DNA from: Nocardioides scoriae
Lineage (GTDB): Bacteria; Actinomycetota; Actinomycetes; Propionibacteriales; Nocardioidaceae
Reading direction: 5' to 3'
Length of the DNA stretch: 64,000 bases
NCBI RefSeq assembly: GCF_900104965.1
Contig: NZ_LT629757.1
Span: forward strand, 3,968,001-4,032,000
Within the stretch, counting starts at the first letter, position 1. Every line of letters begins with the position of its first letter. A program made the position numbers and the translations under genes. A model generated the notes under the pieces. The model saw nothing but the letters and a program-made list of their open reading frames with translations, made no database searches and had not been told where the DNA came from. This document shows positions 38,001-47,548 of this stretch, one piece after another.

Positions 38001-38616
38001 GGCCCAGCTCGGTCGGATCAACCCGCTGGCGCTCGAGGAGTTCTCCGCCCTGGAGGAGCGCCACAAGTTCCTCACCGAGCAGCTGGAGGACCTGCGCAGC
38101 ACCCGCAAGGACCTGCTCGACATCGTCCGCCAGGTCGACGACCGCGTCGAGCAGGTCTTCACCGAGGCGTACGCCGACGTCAGCCGGGCCTTCGACGCCA
38201 CCTTCGCCCGCCTCTTCCCGGGCGGCGAGGGCCGCCTGGTGCTGACGGACCCCTCCGACATGCTCACCACCGGGGTCGAGGTCGAGGCCCGGCCGCCGGG
38301 CAAGAAGGTCAAGCGGCTCTCGCTGCTCTCCGGCGGCGAGCGCTCCCTGGTCGCCGTGGCGTTCCTGGTGGCGCTGTTCAAGGCGCGGCCCTCGCCGTTC
38401 TACATCCTCGACGAGGTCGAGGCCGCCCTCGACGACACCAACCTGGGTCGGCTGCTGGAGATCTACGAGGAGCTGCGCGAGAACTCCCAGCTGCTCGTCA
38501 TCACCCACCAGAAGCGGACGATGGAGGTCGGCGACGCGCTGTACGGCGTCACGATGCGCGGCGACGGCGTCTCCGCGGTCATCTCGCAGCGGCTGCGCGA
38601 GCAGGAGAGCGCGTGA
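35056..38616 (+). CDS. smc: Chromosome segregation protein SMC
   Basis: A 1186-residue SMC protein, the core of condensin. It begins LYLKSLTLKGFKSFAS, with Walker A VGPNGSGKSN near residue 32, two long Ala/Glu/Arg-rich coiled coils, a hinge at about 500-660, the ABC signature LSLLSGGERSLVA and Walker B FYILDEVEAALDD. The start is a TTG at 35056, decided by AGGGAG six bases upstream and by the family N-terminus. ScpA and ScpB are not in this window. The thioesterase gene overlaps its end by four bases. Confidence 0.96.
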   Translation: MYLKSLTLKGFKSFASSTTLQLEPGITCIVGPNGSGKSNVVDALAWVMGEQGAKSLRGGKMEDVIFAGTSGRPPLGRAEVALTIDNTDGALPIDYAEITISRTMFRNGGSEYAINGSSCRLLDVQELLSDSGIGREMHVIVGQGQLDSILRATPEDRRGFIEEAAGVLKHRKRKEKALRKLESTEGNLTRLSDLLSEIRRQLKPLGRQAEVARRAQVVQADVRDARARLLADDLAGARTALQQELADEGALLERRTAVEQALATTRETEAGLEEALRADLPALAAAQETWFGLSGLRERLRGTAGLAAERVRNAASQPEVPQGRDPEELEAEAERVQAQEDETAAEVTRHREGLDAAVAARQGSEQAASAEERRVADLQRAAADRREGLARLHGQVNGLRTRAAAAEDELGRLSDARGQALARAERAQADFTSLESRVAGLDAGEEGLDAEHEAATAELADLEDRLAKLRGEQATAERERTAMTARKEALEIGLNRKDGAGALLAATERLDGLLGSVAAVLSVRSGFERAVAAALGAASDAVVVRDLDSAVGAIDHLKDDDLGRAGLLVGGGAPDSAAPASLPSGATYAVDVVECPDDVRAAVARLLAHVAVVDDLPAARALVHDRPELSAVTREGDVLGTHFAAGGSSSAPSLLEVQAAVDEAGDQLGRLAHTLERLGFDAATLDREHEQARRRADVALAKLHESDATLAAVAEELGQFGSQVRNARAEAQRLTEAIAAAEAGRDRDLEGLAALEQRLAEAQDAPEEDPDTAERDRLADQARTARGAETDARLTLRTAEERFRALQGRADGLRRRARSEREARAAALARREQLLAEGRTGEAVGRAVAQVLARLEESVAVAAAERAQVEAGRVGRETALRETRVALRDLGRELDGLVNEGHRDELARAQQQMRIEQLEERALDELGLDADALVADYGPDQLVPQLRVTDSGELATGDDAPPPVPFDRQEQTARLKLAERALAQLGRINPLALEEFSALEERHKFLTEQLEDLRSTRKDLLDIVRQVDDRVEQVFTEAYADVSRAFDATFARLFPGGEGRLVLTDPSDMLTTGVEVEARPPGKKVKRLSLLSGGERSLVAVAFLVALFKARPSPFYILDEVEAALDDTNLGRLLEIYEELRENSQLLVITHQKRTMEVGDALYGVTMRGDGVSAVISQRLREQESA

Positions 38617-39080
38617 GCCGCGCGCCCGCCCCCGGCCGCGAGGAGTACGCCGTGTGGCGGCTCGCCACGACCCGGTGGGCCGACGACGACGTCTACGGCC
38701 ACATGAACAACGCCCGCTACTTCGAGCTGATCGACACCGCGGTCAACGCCCACCTCTCGGAGGCCACCGGGGTCGACATCCGGGCCCTCGACGCGGTCGG
38801 GGTGGTGGCCGAGGTCGGCTGCCGCTACTTCCACGAGGTCGGCTACCCGCGGCCCGTCGACCTGGGGCTCGTGGTCGACCACGTCGGCACCTCGTCGGTG
38901 GTCTACCGCGTCGGCGTCTTCCAGGGCGACGCGGACGCCGAGGGCGCGACCGCGGCCGCGGAGGGCCGCTTCGTGCACGTCTACGTCGACAACACCGCCG
39001 ACCGGGCCGCCGGCGCCCGCGGCACCCGCCCGGTCCCCGACGTGGTCCGCGCAGCCGTCACGCCGCTGCTGCGTCGCTGA
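38613..39080 (+). CDS. Hotdog-fold acyl-CoA thioesterase
   Basis: A 155-residue single-domain thioesterase of the 4-hydroxybenzoyl-CoA thioesterase/FadM type. The helix motif RWADDDVYGHMNNARYFELID contains the catalytic-region Asp and the conserved GHMNN. The substrate acyl group is unknown. GTG overlaps the smc stop (GTGA), so it is translated with smc, although no functional link is apparent. Confidence 0.88.
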   Translation: MSRAPAPGREEYAVWRLATTRWADDDVYGHMNNARYFELIDTAVNAHLSEATGVDIRALDAVGVVAEVGCRYFHEVGYPRPVDLGLVVDHVGTSSVVYRVGVFQGDADAEGATAAAEGRFVHVYVDNTADRAAGARGTRPVPDVVRAAVTPLLRR

Positions 39081-39218
39081 ACGGCGCCGTCGGGGGCGAC
39101 ACGCAGCCCCGTGGTCGATTTGGCCCCGTCCGGGTGGTCTGCCACGCTCGACGGAGCAGGCGCCGCCCAGCGGCGCCCGCGCCTTCCCCGACTCTTCCCC
39201 CGACGAAGGAGCCCCCTC

Positions 39219-39419
39219 ATGGGAGCCATCGTGGTCGTGGTGCTCGTCGCCCTCGCGCTCGCCGCCACCGTCATCGTGTACGCCGCCTACCCCTACCGCG
39301 GGGCCCAGACCCCGCTCTCGCCGCGCGTCGGCGAGGTGATGCGCCGCGGGGTCGACTCGCTGCCCACGCTCGACCCCCAGGCGGATCCGGAGCGCGTGCC
39401 CGTGCCCGCCGGGCGCTGA
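39219..39419 (+). CDS. Small single-pass membrane protein
   Basis: A 66-residue protein with one membrane segment (residues 2-22, GAIVVVVLVALALAATVIVYAAYPYRG) and a short soluble tail rich in Pro and Asp. AAGGAG lies eight bases before the ATG at 39219. No family is recognised. It sits between the thioesterase and ftsY on the same strand and may share their transcript. Confidence 0.6.
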   Translation: MGAIVVVVLVALALAATVIVYAAYPYRGAQTPLSPRVGEVMRRGVDSLPTLDPQADPERVPVPAGR

Positions 39420-39462
39420 CCCGCCCCACCCGCGCCGCGGGGGCGTCTGTTTGGATCGGGGC

Positions 39463-40626
39463 ATGAGCGCTGTCCTGATCTACGTCGTCGTCGGAGTCGC
39501 GATCCTCGTCCTCGGCGGGGCGATCGGCCTGATCGCGTTCGTCAACGGGCGCAAGCAGCCCAAGGCCCCCCCGGCGGACCGCGGCGGCGGGGTCATCACC
39601 GAGGAGCGTCCCCCCGGGGGACCCGGTCCCCTCGAGGCGCCGACCGACGAGGTCCCCGACGAGGAGACCGGTGCTCCGGTCACCACGCTCGAGCGGCCCG
39701 AGGGCACCGCCGGACGCCTGGTCCGGCTGCGCCAGCGCCTCTCGCGCTCGCAGGGCGGCCTGGGCCGTGGCCTGCTGCTGCTCCTCTCGCGCGACCGCCT
39801 CGACGAGGACACGTGGGAGGAGATCGAGGACACCCTCATCACCGCCGACGTCGGCGTCGGGCCCACGACCGAGCTGGTCGAACGACTGCGCACCCGGCTC
39901 CGCGTCGAGGGCAGCGCCAGCCAGGCCCACGACGTGCTCCGCGAGGAGCTGCTCGCGCTCGTCGACCCCGAGATGGACCGCCGCATCGCCATCACCGGCG
40001 AGGGCGACCTGCCCGGCGTGGTCCTCGTGGTCGGCGTCAACGGGGCCGGCAAGACCACCTCGGTCGGCAAGCTGGCGCGGGTGCTGGTCGCCGAGGACAA
40101 GACCGTCGTCCTCGGTGCGGCCGACACCTTCCGCGCCGCCGCCACCGAGCAGCTCAGCACCTGGGGCGAGCGGGTCGGCGTCCACGTCGTCACCGGCCCG
40201 GAGGGCTCGGACCCGGCCAGCGTGGCCTTCGACTCGGTCCGCACCGGCATGGAGCAGGGGGCCGACGTGGTGGTCATCGACACCGCCGGGCGCCTGCAGA
40301 ACAAGGCCGGCCTCATGGACGAGCTCGGCAAGGTCAAGCGGGTGGTCGAGAAGCAGGCCCGGGTGACCGAGGTGCTGCTGGTGCTCGACGCGACGACCGG
40401 CCAGAACGGCCTGGTGCAGGCGCGGGTCTTCCGCGACGTCGTCGACGTCACCGGCATCGTGCTGACCAAGCTGGACGGCTCGGCCAAGGGCGGCATCGTG
40501 GTCGCCGTGCAGCGCGAGCTCGGCGTCCCCGTCAAGCTCGTGGGGGTCGGCGAGGGCGCCGACGACCTGGCGCCCTTCGAGCCGCACGCCTTCGTCGACG
40601 CGCTGCTGGGCCAGGACCAGGCCTAG
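39463..40626 (+). CDS. ftsY: Signal recognition particle receptor FtsY
   Basis: A 387-residue SRP receptor GTPase that docks ribosome-SRP complexes at the membrane. The N-terminus is a genuine membrane helix ([20 protein letters not shown]), as in other actinobacteria, followed by a Pro/Glu-rich linker and the NG domain: P-loop [14 protein letters not shown] near residue 189, [20 protein letters not shown] and [10 protein letters not shown]. Its partner Ffh is at 46-47.5 kb. The stop shares the sequence CTAG with the stop of the convergent tetR gene. Confidence 0.96.
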   Translation: MSAVLIYVVVGVAILVLGGAIGLIAFVNGRKQPKAPPADRGGGVITEERPPGGPGPLEAPTDEVPDEETGAPVTTLERPEGTAGRLVRLRQRLSRSQGGLGRGLLLLLSRDRLDEDTWEEIEDTLITADVGVGPTTELVERLRTRLRVEGSASQAHDVLREELLALVDPEMDRRIAITGEGDLPGVVLVVGVNGAGKTTSVGKLARVLVAEDKTVVLGAADTFRAAATEQLSTWGERVGVHVVTGPEGSDPASVAFDSVRTGMEQGADVVVIDTAGRLQNKAGLMDELGKVKRVVEKQARVTEVLLVLDATTGQNGLVQARVFRDVVDVTGIVLTKLDGSAKGGIVVAVQRELGVPVKLVGVGEGADDLAPFEPHAFVDALLGQDQA

Positions 40627-41282
40627 GTCGCGACCCCGCGCACCACCAGCTCCACCAGCTCGTCGACCTCGTCGACGGCCGGCGGCTCGGTGCGCATCAC
40701 CGTGGCCACCACGATCAGGCCCATGAGCATCCGCACGGCGGCCGGCAGCGGCACGTCGGGCCGCACCTCGCCGCGGGCCACACCGCGCTCGAAGATCTGC
40801 ATCGCGCTGGTCTCCGCGCGCTGGCTGGCCTCCCGGTAGAGCGAGGCCATCCGGTCGTCGCGCATCGACTCCTTGACCAGGGTGCGCAGGTAGTCCGCGC
40901 CGGCGGGGGAGTTGGCGAAGAGCAGCGTGGAGCGGAACGCCTCGGTCAGGTCCTGGCGCAGCGAGCCGGTGTCCGGCACCGGCATCTCGTCGCGGTAGAG
41001 CTGCTCCATGGCGGCGAGCGCGAGGTCCTCCTTGCGGGCCCAGCGGCGGTAGACGGTGGCCTTGCCGACGCCGGCGTTGCTGGCGACCTCGTCGACCGTC
41101 ATGGCGTCGAAGCCGCGGAGCAGGATGAGCGAGGAGGCGGCGGCGAGGATGCGGCCGTCGGCCTCCGGGTCGCGCGGCCGGCCGCGCTTGCGGCGCACGG
41201 GCGGCCCGTCCGCTGGCGCGGGCGGGCTGACCCTCGTGGCCAGGGGGACGACCGCCGGGGCGGTGTCGACCTGGGCTCCCAT
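40623..41282 (-). CDS. TetR-family transcriptional regulator
   Basis: A 219-residue regulator. A basic segment [17 protein letters not shown] leads into the helix-turn-helix [27 protein letters not shown]; the C-terminal ligand and dimer part is family-variable. AGAG lies eight bases before the ATG at 41282. It is divergent from amtB over 243 bases, but the spacer carries a GlnR site, and no TetR-type palindrome was seen, so its target is unknown. Confidence 0.85.
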   Translation of the reverse strand: MGAQVDTAPAVVPLATRVSPPAPADGPPVRRKRGRPRDPEADGRILAAASSLILLRGFDAMTVDEVASNAGVGKATVYRRWARKEDLALAAMEQLYRDEMPVPDTGSLRQDLTEAFRSTLLFANSPAGADYLRTLVKESMRDDRMASLYREASQRAETSAMQIFERGVARGEVRPDVPLPAAVRMLMGLIVVATVMRTEPPAVDEVDELVELVVRGVAT

Positions 41283-41387
41283 CGTGCTGGCTCTCACGCT
41301 TGAAAGGATAGGGAGGCTTGATGTAAGTTCGTGCGCTTTTTCCGAAATGTACCGATTTAACACGGGCGTAACACGGCCCCCCCAGGT

Positions 41388-41425
41388 GTGACCTCCAGGA
41401 AACGTCGGTCACAGGTCGGCGAAAC
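41388..41425 (+). promoter_or_regulatory. GlnR box upstream of amtB
   Basis: GTGAC (41388) - six bases - GAAAC (41399) is an exact match to the actinobacterial GlnR half-box pair GTNAC-n6-GNAAC. Another GAAAC stands at 41421, two helical steps of 11 bases further on, and a GTCAC at 41408 is slightly out of phase. The region lies 101-138 bases before amtB, where GlnR activates ammonium-uptake genes under nitrogen limitation. Confidence 0.7.
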
Positions 41426-41525
41426 CTCCTCCACGCATTGTTCTCCCCACCAGGGCCGCGCCGCTCGACGACGCAGTCGACTCGGGCGCGGTCCACGCAG
41501 GTCACTCACCACCACTGGAGGTCCC

Positions 41526-42860
41526 ATGGATACGGGCGATACCGCCTGGGTGCTCACGTCAGCCGCACTCGTGCTGCTGATGACACCCGGACTGGCGTTG
41601 TTCTACGGCGGCATGGTCCGCGCGAAGAGCGTGCTGAACATGATGATGATGAGCTTCGGAGCACTCGCCCTGATCGGCGTGCTCTGGATCCTCTACGGCT
41701 ACTCGATGGCGTTCGGCAACGACATCGGCGGCGGGCTGCTCGGCAACCCGACCGAGTTCCTCGGCCTCAAGGGCCTGATGAGCGAGGACTCGCTGGTCTT
41801 CACCATCCCCTCGCTGGCCTTCGTGGGCTTCCAGGCCGTCTTCGCGATCATCACGGTCGCGCTGATCTCGGGTGCGATCGCGGACCGGGCCCGCTTCGGC
41901 CCCTGGATGCTGTTCGCCGGCATCTGGGCCACGATCGTCTACTTCCCGGTCGCCCACTGGGTGTTCTCCTTCGACGAGGGCACCGCCCCCGTCGGCGGCT
42001 GGATCGCCAACAAGCTGGCCGCGATCGACTTCGCCGGCGGCACCGCGGTCCACATCAACGCCGGTGCGGCCGGCCTCGCCCTGGCCATCGTCCTGGGCAA
42101 GCGCCTGGGCTGGCGCCGCGACCCGATGCGGCCGCACAACCTCCCGCTGGTGATGCTCGGTGCCGGCCTGCTGTGGTTCGGCTGGTTCGGCTTCAACGCC
42201 GGCTCCGCGCTGGGCGCCAACACCATCGCCGCCGTCACCTGGGTCAACACCCTCGGTGCCACCGCTGCCGCCGCCCTGGGCTGGCTGCTGGTGGAGAAGA
42301 TGCGCGACGGCCACGCCACCTCGCTGGGTGCCGCCTCGGGCGTCGTCGCCGGCCTGGTGGCCATCACTCCCGCGTGCTCCGCGGTCAACCCCGTGGGCGC
42401 CCTCGTCATCGGCGTCCTCGCCGGCGTGCTCTGCGCCCTGGCCGTCGGCCTGAAGTACAAGTTCGGCGTCGACGACTCGCTCGACGTCGTCGGGGTCCAC
42501 CTCGTGGGTGGTCTGTGGGGCACGCTCGCCATCGGCTTCTTCGCCACGTCCAACGCACCGGCCGGTGTCGACGGGCTCTTCTTCGGCGGTGGCGTCGACC
42601 AGCTGTGGCGCCAGGCCGTCGGGGCGTTCGCCGTGCTGGCGTACTCCTTCGTCCTGACCCTGGTCATCGGCTTCGCCATCTCCAAGACGATCGGCTTCCG
42701 CATCGAGGAGGAGGACGAGGTCGAGGGCATCGACTTCACCGAGCACTCCGAGACGGGCTACGACTTCGTGTCCCGCTCGGGCGGCTCCAGCATCCTGAGC
42801 GGCGGTGCCCTCAAGCCGGGCACCCAGTCCGACGCCGAGGCGAGGGGGGTCAACGCATGA
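41526..42860 (+). CDS. amtB: Ammonium transporter
   Basis: A 444-residue Amt/MEP channel with eleven membrane segments. The twin-histidine pore residues lie in AVHINAGAAG and GVHLVGGLWG; GLALFYGGMVRAKSVLNMM at the N-terminus and WFGWFGFNAGSA are conserved. A long cytoplasmic C-terminus (from FRIEEEDEVEGIDFTEHSE) would contact the PII protein. The ATG at 41526 fits GGAGGT six bases upstream. It heads the nitrogen operon with the first PII gene, overlapping it by four bases. Confidence 0.97.
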   Translation: MDTGDTAWVLTSAALVLLMTPGLALFYGGMVRAKSVLNMMMMSFGALALIGVLWILYGYSMAFGNDIGGGLLGNPTEFLGLKGLMSEDSLVFTIPSLAFVGFQAVFAIITVALISGAIADRARFGPWMLFAGIWATIVYFPVAHWVFSFDEGTAPVGGWIANKLAAIDFAGGTAVHINAGAAGLALAIVLGKRLGWRRDPMRPHNLPLVMLGAGLLWFGWFGFNAGSALGANTIAAVTWVNTLGATAAAALGWLLVEKMRDGHATSLGAASGVVAGLVAITPACSAVNPVGALVIGVLAGVLCALAVGLKYKFGVDDSLDVVGVHLVGGLWGTLAIGFFATSNAPAGVDGLFFGGGVDQLWRQAVGAFAVLAYSFVLTLVIGFAISKTIGFRIEEEDEVEGIDFTEHSETGYDFVSRSGGSSILSGGALKPGTQSDAEARGVNA

Positions 42861-43195
42861 AGCTCGTGACCGCGGTCATCAAGCCGCACAAGTGGGAAGA
42901 GGTCCGCGCTGCGCTGGAGGCCTTCGGGGTCACCGGCATGACCGTGAGCGAGGTCAGCGGCTACGGCCGGCAGAAGGGCCACACCGAGGTCTACCGGGGC
43001 GCGGAGTACGACATCGCCCTGGTGCCCAAGATCCGGGTCGAGATCATCATCGACGACGCCGACGTCGAGGACGTCTCCGGCATCGTCGTCAAGGCGGCCC
43101 AGACGGGTCGCATCGGTGACGGCAAGGTGTGGATCTCGCCCGTCGAGAGCGTCGTGCGCGTGCGCACCGGCGACCGCGACGAAGCCGCGATCTGA
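42857..43195 (+). CDS. glnK: Nitrogen regulatory protein PII (GlnK-type), first copy
   Basis: A 112-residue PII protein that senses 2-oxoglutarate and ATP/ADP and blocks AmtB under nitrogen sufficiency. The T-loop [18 protein letters not shown] has Y51, the site modified (adenylylated in actinobacteria) by GlnD, and the C-terminal B and C loops [10 protein letters not shown] and [10 protein letters not shown] are complete. The ATGA overlap with amtB supports a GlnK role. A strong hairpin follows its stop. Confidence 0.95.
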   Translation: MKLVTAVIKPHKWEEVRAALEAFGVTGMTVSEVSGYGRQKGHTEVYRGAEYDIALVPKIRVEIIIDDADVEDVSGIVVKAAQTGRIGDGKVWISPVESVVRVRTGDRDEAAI

Positions 43196-43205
43196 CAGGT
43201 CCGTG

Positions 43206-43264
43206 ACGACGCCCGCAGCGGCGCCACCGCGTTCGGCGCGGTCGGTGTCCGCTGCGGGCGTCGT
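43206..43264 (+). terminator. Terminator between the two PII genes
   Basis: A perfect 16-base inverted repeat (43206-43221 with 43249-43264, starting ACGACGCCCGC) encloses 27 bases. It starts ten bases after the first PII stop and lies 37 bases before the second PII start. It should end or attenuate amtB-glnK transcription. Confidence 0.7.
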
Positions 43265-43289
43265 GCTGTGTCCGGGGTCCCCGGGCTGA

Positions 43290-43640
<351 letters not shown>

Positions 43641-43647
43641 GGCCGCG

Positions 43648-45882
43648 GTGACCGCCGCCGAGCGCGCGGAGCGCACCCGCGAGGCCGACGCCCTGTGCGA
43701 GGCCGCCTTCGCGAAGGCGGGCTGCCCCGAGTCGGGCGTGGCCCTGGTCGCCGTGGGCGGCTACGGCCGGGGCGAGCTGGCGCCGTACAGCGACCTCGAC
43801 GTCGTGCTCGTCATGGACGACGCCGTCGAGGTCGGCGACTGGGCGGGCCTGGTGTGGTACCCGCTGTGGGACTCCGGGACGACGATCGACCACTCGGTGC
43901 GGACCGTCGGCGAGGTGCTCGAGCAGGCCCGCGCCGACCTGCGCGTGGCCACCGGCATGCTCGACGTGCGCCACCTCGCGGGCGACCCCAGCCTGACCCT
44001 GCAGCTGCGCACGGCCGTGCTGACCCAGTGGCGGCGCGACGCCCGCACCCGGCTCGGCGAGCTGCGCGAGCTGGTCACCAGCCGCGGTCGCACCAACGGC
44101 GAGCTCGCCCACGCCTCGGTCCCCGACCTCAAGGAGTCGGTCGGCGGGCTGCGCGACGCCACCGTCCTCAAGGCGCTGGTCGCCAGCTGGCTGGTCGACG
44201 TGCCCCACGGCGACCTCGAGCGGTGCCGGGTGGCGCTGCTCGACGTGCGCGACGCGCTCCAGACCTCGGCGGGCCGGGCCACGGACCGGGTGGTGCCGGA
44301 GTACTGGGGCGACATCGCCGACGCCCTCGGCCTGCCCGACGCCCAGGCGGCCCAGGTCCACACCCGGCGGCTCGCCCGCCGGCTCACGCACCTCTCGCGG
44401 CTGGCCTGGCGACGCGCCGAGGCGACGCTGCGCGAGCCCCACCCCACCCGCAAGCGGGCGCCGCAGCTGCAGCGGATCGCCCCGGGCGTCGCGATCTCCT
44501 TCGAGGAGGTCGTCCTCGACCGGGGTGCCCCCATCGGCGAGGACCCGCTGCTGCTGCTCCGCTGTGCCACCGAGGCCGCCGAGCGCGACCTCGTGCTGGC
44601 CCCCACCACGGCCGCGCGGCTGGTCCGCGAGGGCGTGGCGCTGCCCGACCCCTGGCCCGCCGGGGCCCGCGACCTGCTCGTGCGGCTGCTCGCGGCCGGT
44701 CCCGGGCTGCTGGCGGTGTGGGAGACCCTCGACGAGACCGGCGCCCTGGAGCGCGTGCTGCCCGAGTGGGAGCGGGTGCGGCTGCTGCCGCACGCCTCGG
44801 TCGTGCACCGCTTCACCGTCGACCGGCACCTGGTCGAGACCTGCATCGAGGCCGCCCGGCTGATCCGTCGCGTGGCGCGCCCCGACGTGCTCATGGTCGC
44901 GGCGCTGCTCCACGACATCGGCAAGGGGCAGCTGACCGAGCACTGCGTCGCGGGGGAGCCGATCGCGCGCGAGATCGCCGAGCGGATCGGGTTCGACGCC
45001 GACGAGGTCGAGCTGATCGGCGACCTGGTGCGCTGGCACCTGCTCCTGCCCGAGACCGCCACCACCCGCGACCCCGACGATCCCGCGACCGTCGAGCTGG
45101 TGACCGCCCGGGTCCGCGACCGCGAGGAGCTCGAGCTGCTGGCGGCCCTCACCGAGGCCGACGCGCGGGCCACCTCCGACAAGGCGTGGACCCGCTGGCG
45201 GGCCTCGCTCGTGGCCGGGCTGGTGCGCCGTGCGGCCGCCGTGCTGGCCGACGAGCCGGTGCCCAGCGACGAGAGCGACGAGCTGGGCGTGCCCGAGGCC
45301 GTCGCGCGCGACGCCTCGGCCGTGTCCGTCGAGGTCGAGGAGAGCGGCGACGGCTCGCGCGTCACCGTCTGCTCGGGCGACCGGATCGGCCTGCTCGCCG
45401 ACGCCGCCGCGATGCTGGCCCTGCAGCGGGTCTCGGTGCGCGCGGCCCGGGCCTGGACCCAGGACCACGTCGGCTTCTCGGTGTGGGACGTGGCCGAGAC
45501 CGGGCTCGACGCCATCCTGCTGCGCCAGCGCCTCGAGGCGATCGTGGACCGCCGCATCGACGCCGCCGACCGGCTCAGCCGCGTCACGCCCGTCCGCCTC
45601 GAGCCCACGGTTGCCGTGCGCTCGGACGCCTCGCCGACGGCCACCGTCATCGAGGTCCGCTCCGCCGACCGGCCCGGGCTGATCCACACCGTGTGCGCCA
45701 CGCTCGCCGCCCAGGAGATCTCGGTGCGCTCGGCCCACGTCTCGACGCTGGGGCCGCAGGCGGTCGACGTCTTCTACGTCCAGGAGGCCTTCGCGGGGGC
45801 GCTCTCGGACGAGCGGGCGTCGGCGGCGGCGCACGCCGTGCGGCAGGCGCTGGTCGCGACGTACGCCGCCCCGCCGCGCTGA
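43648..45882 (+). CDS. glnD: PII nucleotidyltransferase GlnD
   Basis: A 744-residue bifunctional enzyme that modifies and de-modifies PII according to glutamine level. The nucleotidyltransferase motif GGYGRGELAPYSDLDV is at residues 37-52, with D49 and D51 binding metal; the PII-UMP/AMP-hydrolase HD domain has LLHDIGKG near residue 421; two ACT domains (from about 560 and 660, the second with SADRPGLIHTVCATL) sense glutamine. GTG start. In this phylum GlnD is an adenylyltransferase. Confidence 0.95.
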   Translation: MTAAERAERTREADALCEAAFAKAGCPESGVALVAVGGYGRGELAPYSDLDVVLVMDDAVEVGDWAGLVWYPLWDSGTTIDHSVRTVGEVLEQARADLRVATGMLDVRHLAGDPSLTLQLRTAVLTQWRRDARTRLGELRELVTSRGRTNGELAHASVPDLKESVGGLRDATVLKALVASWLVDVPHGDLERCRVALLDVRDALQTSAGRATDRVVPEYWGDIADALGLPDAQAAQVHTRRLARRLTHLSRLAWRRAEATLREPHPTRKRAPQLQRIAPGVAISFEEVVLDRGAPIGEDPLLLLRCATEAAERDLVLAPTTAARLVREGVALPDPWPAGARDLLVRLLAAGPGLLAVWETLDETGALERVLPEWERVRLLPHASVVHRFTVDRHLVETCIEAARLIRRVARPDVLMVAALLHDIGKGQLTEHCVAGEPIAREIAERIGFDADEVELIGDLVRWHLLLPETATTRDPDDPATVELVTARVRDREELELLAALTEADARATSDKAWTRWRASLVAGLVRRAAAVLADEPVPSDESDELGVPEAVARDASAVSVEVEESGDGSRVTVCSGDRIGLLADAAAMLALQRVSVRAARAWTQDHVGFSVWDVAETGLDAILLRQRLEAIVDRRIDAADRLSRVTPVRLEPTVAVRSDASPTATVIEVRSADRPGLIHTVCATLAAQEISVRSAHVSTLGPQAVDVFYVQEAFAGALSDERASAAAHAVRQALVATYAAPPR

Positions 45883-45975
45883 GCCACCGGCCCGGCTAGG
45901 CTGGACCCTCGGTCGGCCGGGCAGTCCCGAGGCCCGACCACCGCCCCCCGACGTCGTCACCCGAGGTAACCCCAC

Positions 45976-47538
45976 GTGTTCGCCACGCTCTCCGACCGGC
46001 TCTCCGACTCCTTCAAGAACCTCCGCGGCAAGGGTCGCCTCTCCGAGGCCGACATCGACGCCACCGCCCGCGAGATCCGTCTCGCGCTGCTGGAGGCCGA
46101 CGTCGCCCTGCCCGTGGTCAAGGAGTTCGTGGCCGCGGTCAAGGAGCGGGCGCGCGGCGCCGAGGTCAGCGGGGCGCTCAACCCGGCCCAGCAGGTCATC
46201 AAGATCGTCAACGACGAGCTGGTCACCATCCTCGGCGGCGAGACCCGGCGGCTGCGGTTCGCCAAGCAGGCGCCCACCGTGATCATGCTGGCCGGCCTCC
46301 AGGGCGCCGGCAAGACCACGCTCGCGGCCAAGCTGGCGCTGTGGCTCAAGGACCAGGGCTCCAGCCCGATGCTCGTCGCGGCCGACCTGCAGCGCCCCAA
46401 CGCGGTCAAGCAGCTCCAGGTCAACGGCGAGCGGGCCGGCGTCACGGTCTTCGCCCCCGAGCCGGGCAACGCCCAGGGCGTCGAGCACGGCGGCGACCCG
46501 GTCGACGTCGCGCGCCGCGCCATCGAGGAGGCCCGCCGCACGCTCCACGACGTCGTCATCGTCGACACCGCCGGTCGCCTCGGCATCGACGAGGAGCTGA
46601 TGCAGCAGGCCGCGGACATCCGCGACGCCGTCGACCCCGACGAGGTGCTCTTCGTCGTCGACGCCATGATCGGCCAGGACGCCGTCCGGACCGCCCAGGC
46701 CTTCCTCGACGGCGTCGGCTACGACGGCGTCGTCCTGACCAAGCTCGACGGTGACGCCCGCGGTGGTGCGGCGCTGTCGATCGCGAAGATGACCGGCAAG
46801 CCCGTCATGTTCGCCTCCAACGGCGAGAAGCTCACCGACTTCGACCTCTTCCACCCCGACCGGATGGCCTCGCGCATCCTCGACATGGGTGACCTGCTCA
46901 CCCTCATCGAGCAGGCCGAGAAGACCTTCGACGCCGACCAGGCCGCCAAGGCCGCGGCCAAGCTCCAGGGCCAGGGCGGGGAGTTCACGCTCGACGACTT
47001 CCTCGAGCAGATGCAGCAGGTCCGCAAGATGGGCTCGCTGACCAAGATGCTCGGGATGCTGCCCGGCATGGGCCAGTTCCGCGAGCAGCTCGAGAACTTC
47101 GACGAGCGCGAGATCGACCGCATCCAGGCGATCATCCAGTCGATGACGCCCGCCGAGCGCGCCCACCCGAAGATGATCGACGGGTCGCGCCGCTCCCGCA
47201 TCGCCAAGGGGTCGGGCCGCCAGGTCTCCGACGTCAACCAGCTCGTCGACCGCTTCTTCGAGGCGCGCAAGATGATGCAGCAGATGGCCCGCGGCGGGGC
47301 CCCCGGCCTGCCGGGCATGCCCGGCGCGGGCATGGGCAAGAAGGCCAAGGGCCGCCAGGCGCCCCAGAAGCGTGCCGCCAAGGGCAAGCGCGTCTCGGGC
47401 AACCCGGCCAAGCGCGGCCAGGGTGCCGCTCCCGCGGCCGAGCCGGCTCCCGGCACCGCCCTGGGCCTCGGCGGTCAGGACGCCCCGGCCGCCTTCGACC
47501 CCGCGCAGCTGCCGGACCTGTCGAAGTACCTCAAGTAG
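45976..47538 (+). CDS. ffh: Signal recognition particle protein Ffh
   Basis: A 520-residue SRP54 GTPase that binds signal peptides and SRP RNA. NG domain: P-loop LAGLQGAGKTTLAAKL, DTAGRLGIDEEL, TKLDGDARGGAAL. The M domain from about 310 is Met-rich and contains SRRSRIAKGSGRQVSDVN, the RNA-binding helix-turn-helix. A Gly/Met and Lys-rich extension (after residue 440) ends with the conserved-looking DLSKYLK. GTG start at 45976; a TAGGCT box lies at 45896-45901. Confidence 0.96.
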   Translation: MFATLSDRLSDSFKNLRGKGRLSEADIDATAREIRLALLEADVALPVVKEFVAAVKERARGAEVSGALNPAQQVIKIVNDELVTILGGETRRLRFAKQAPTVIMLAGLQGAGKTTLAAKLALWLKDQGSSPMLVAADLQRPNAVKQLQVNGERAGVTVFAPEPGNAQGVEHGGDPVDVARRAIEEARRTLHDVVIVDTAGRLGIDEELMQQAADIRDAVDPDEVLFVVDAMIGQDAVRTAQAFLDGVGYDGVVLTKLDGDARGGAALSIAKMTGKPVMFASNGEKLTDFDLFHPDRMASRILDMGDLLTLIEQAEKTFDADQAAKAAAKLQGQGGEFTLDDFLEQMQQVRKMGSLTKMLGMLPGMGQFREQLENFDEREIDRIQAIIQSMTPAERAHPKMIDGSRRSRIAKGSGRQVSDVNQLVDRFFEARKMMQQMARGGAPGLPGMPGAGMGKKAKGRQAPQKRAAKGKRVSGNPAKRGQGAAPAAEPAPGTALGLGGQDAPAAFDPAQLPDLSKYLK

Positions 47539-47548
47539 CCCACCCGGA

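Noticed and set aside
34654-38508. A 1284-codon open frame on the minus strand opposite smc
   Set aside because: It mirrors the smc codons in a GC-rich genome, has no domain, no start signal, and smc is certain.
41283-41525. A TetR operator in the tetR-amtB spacer
   Set aside because: No convincing palindrome; the clear signal there is a GlnR box.
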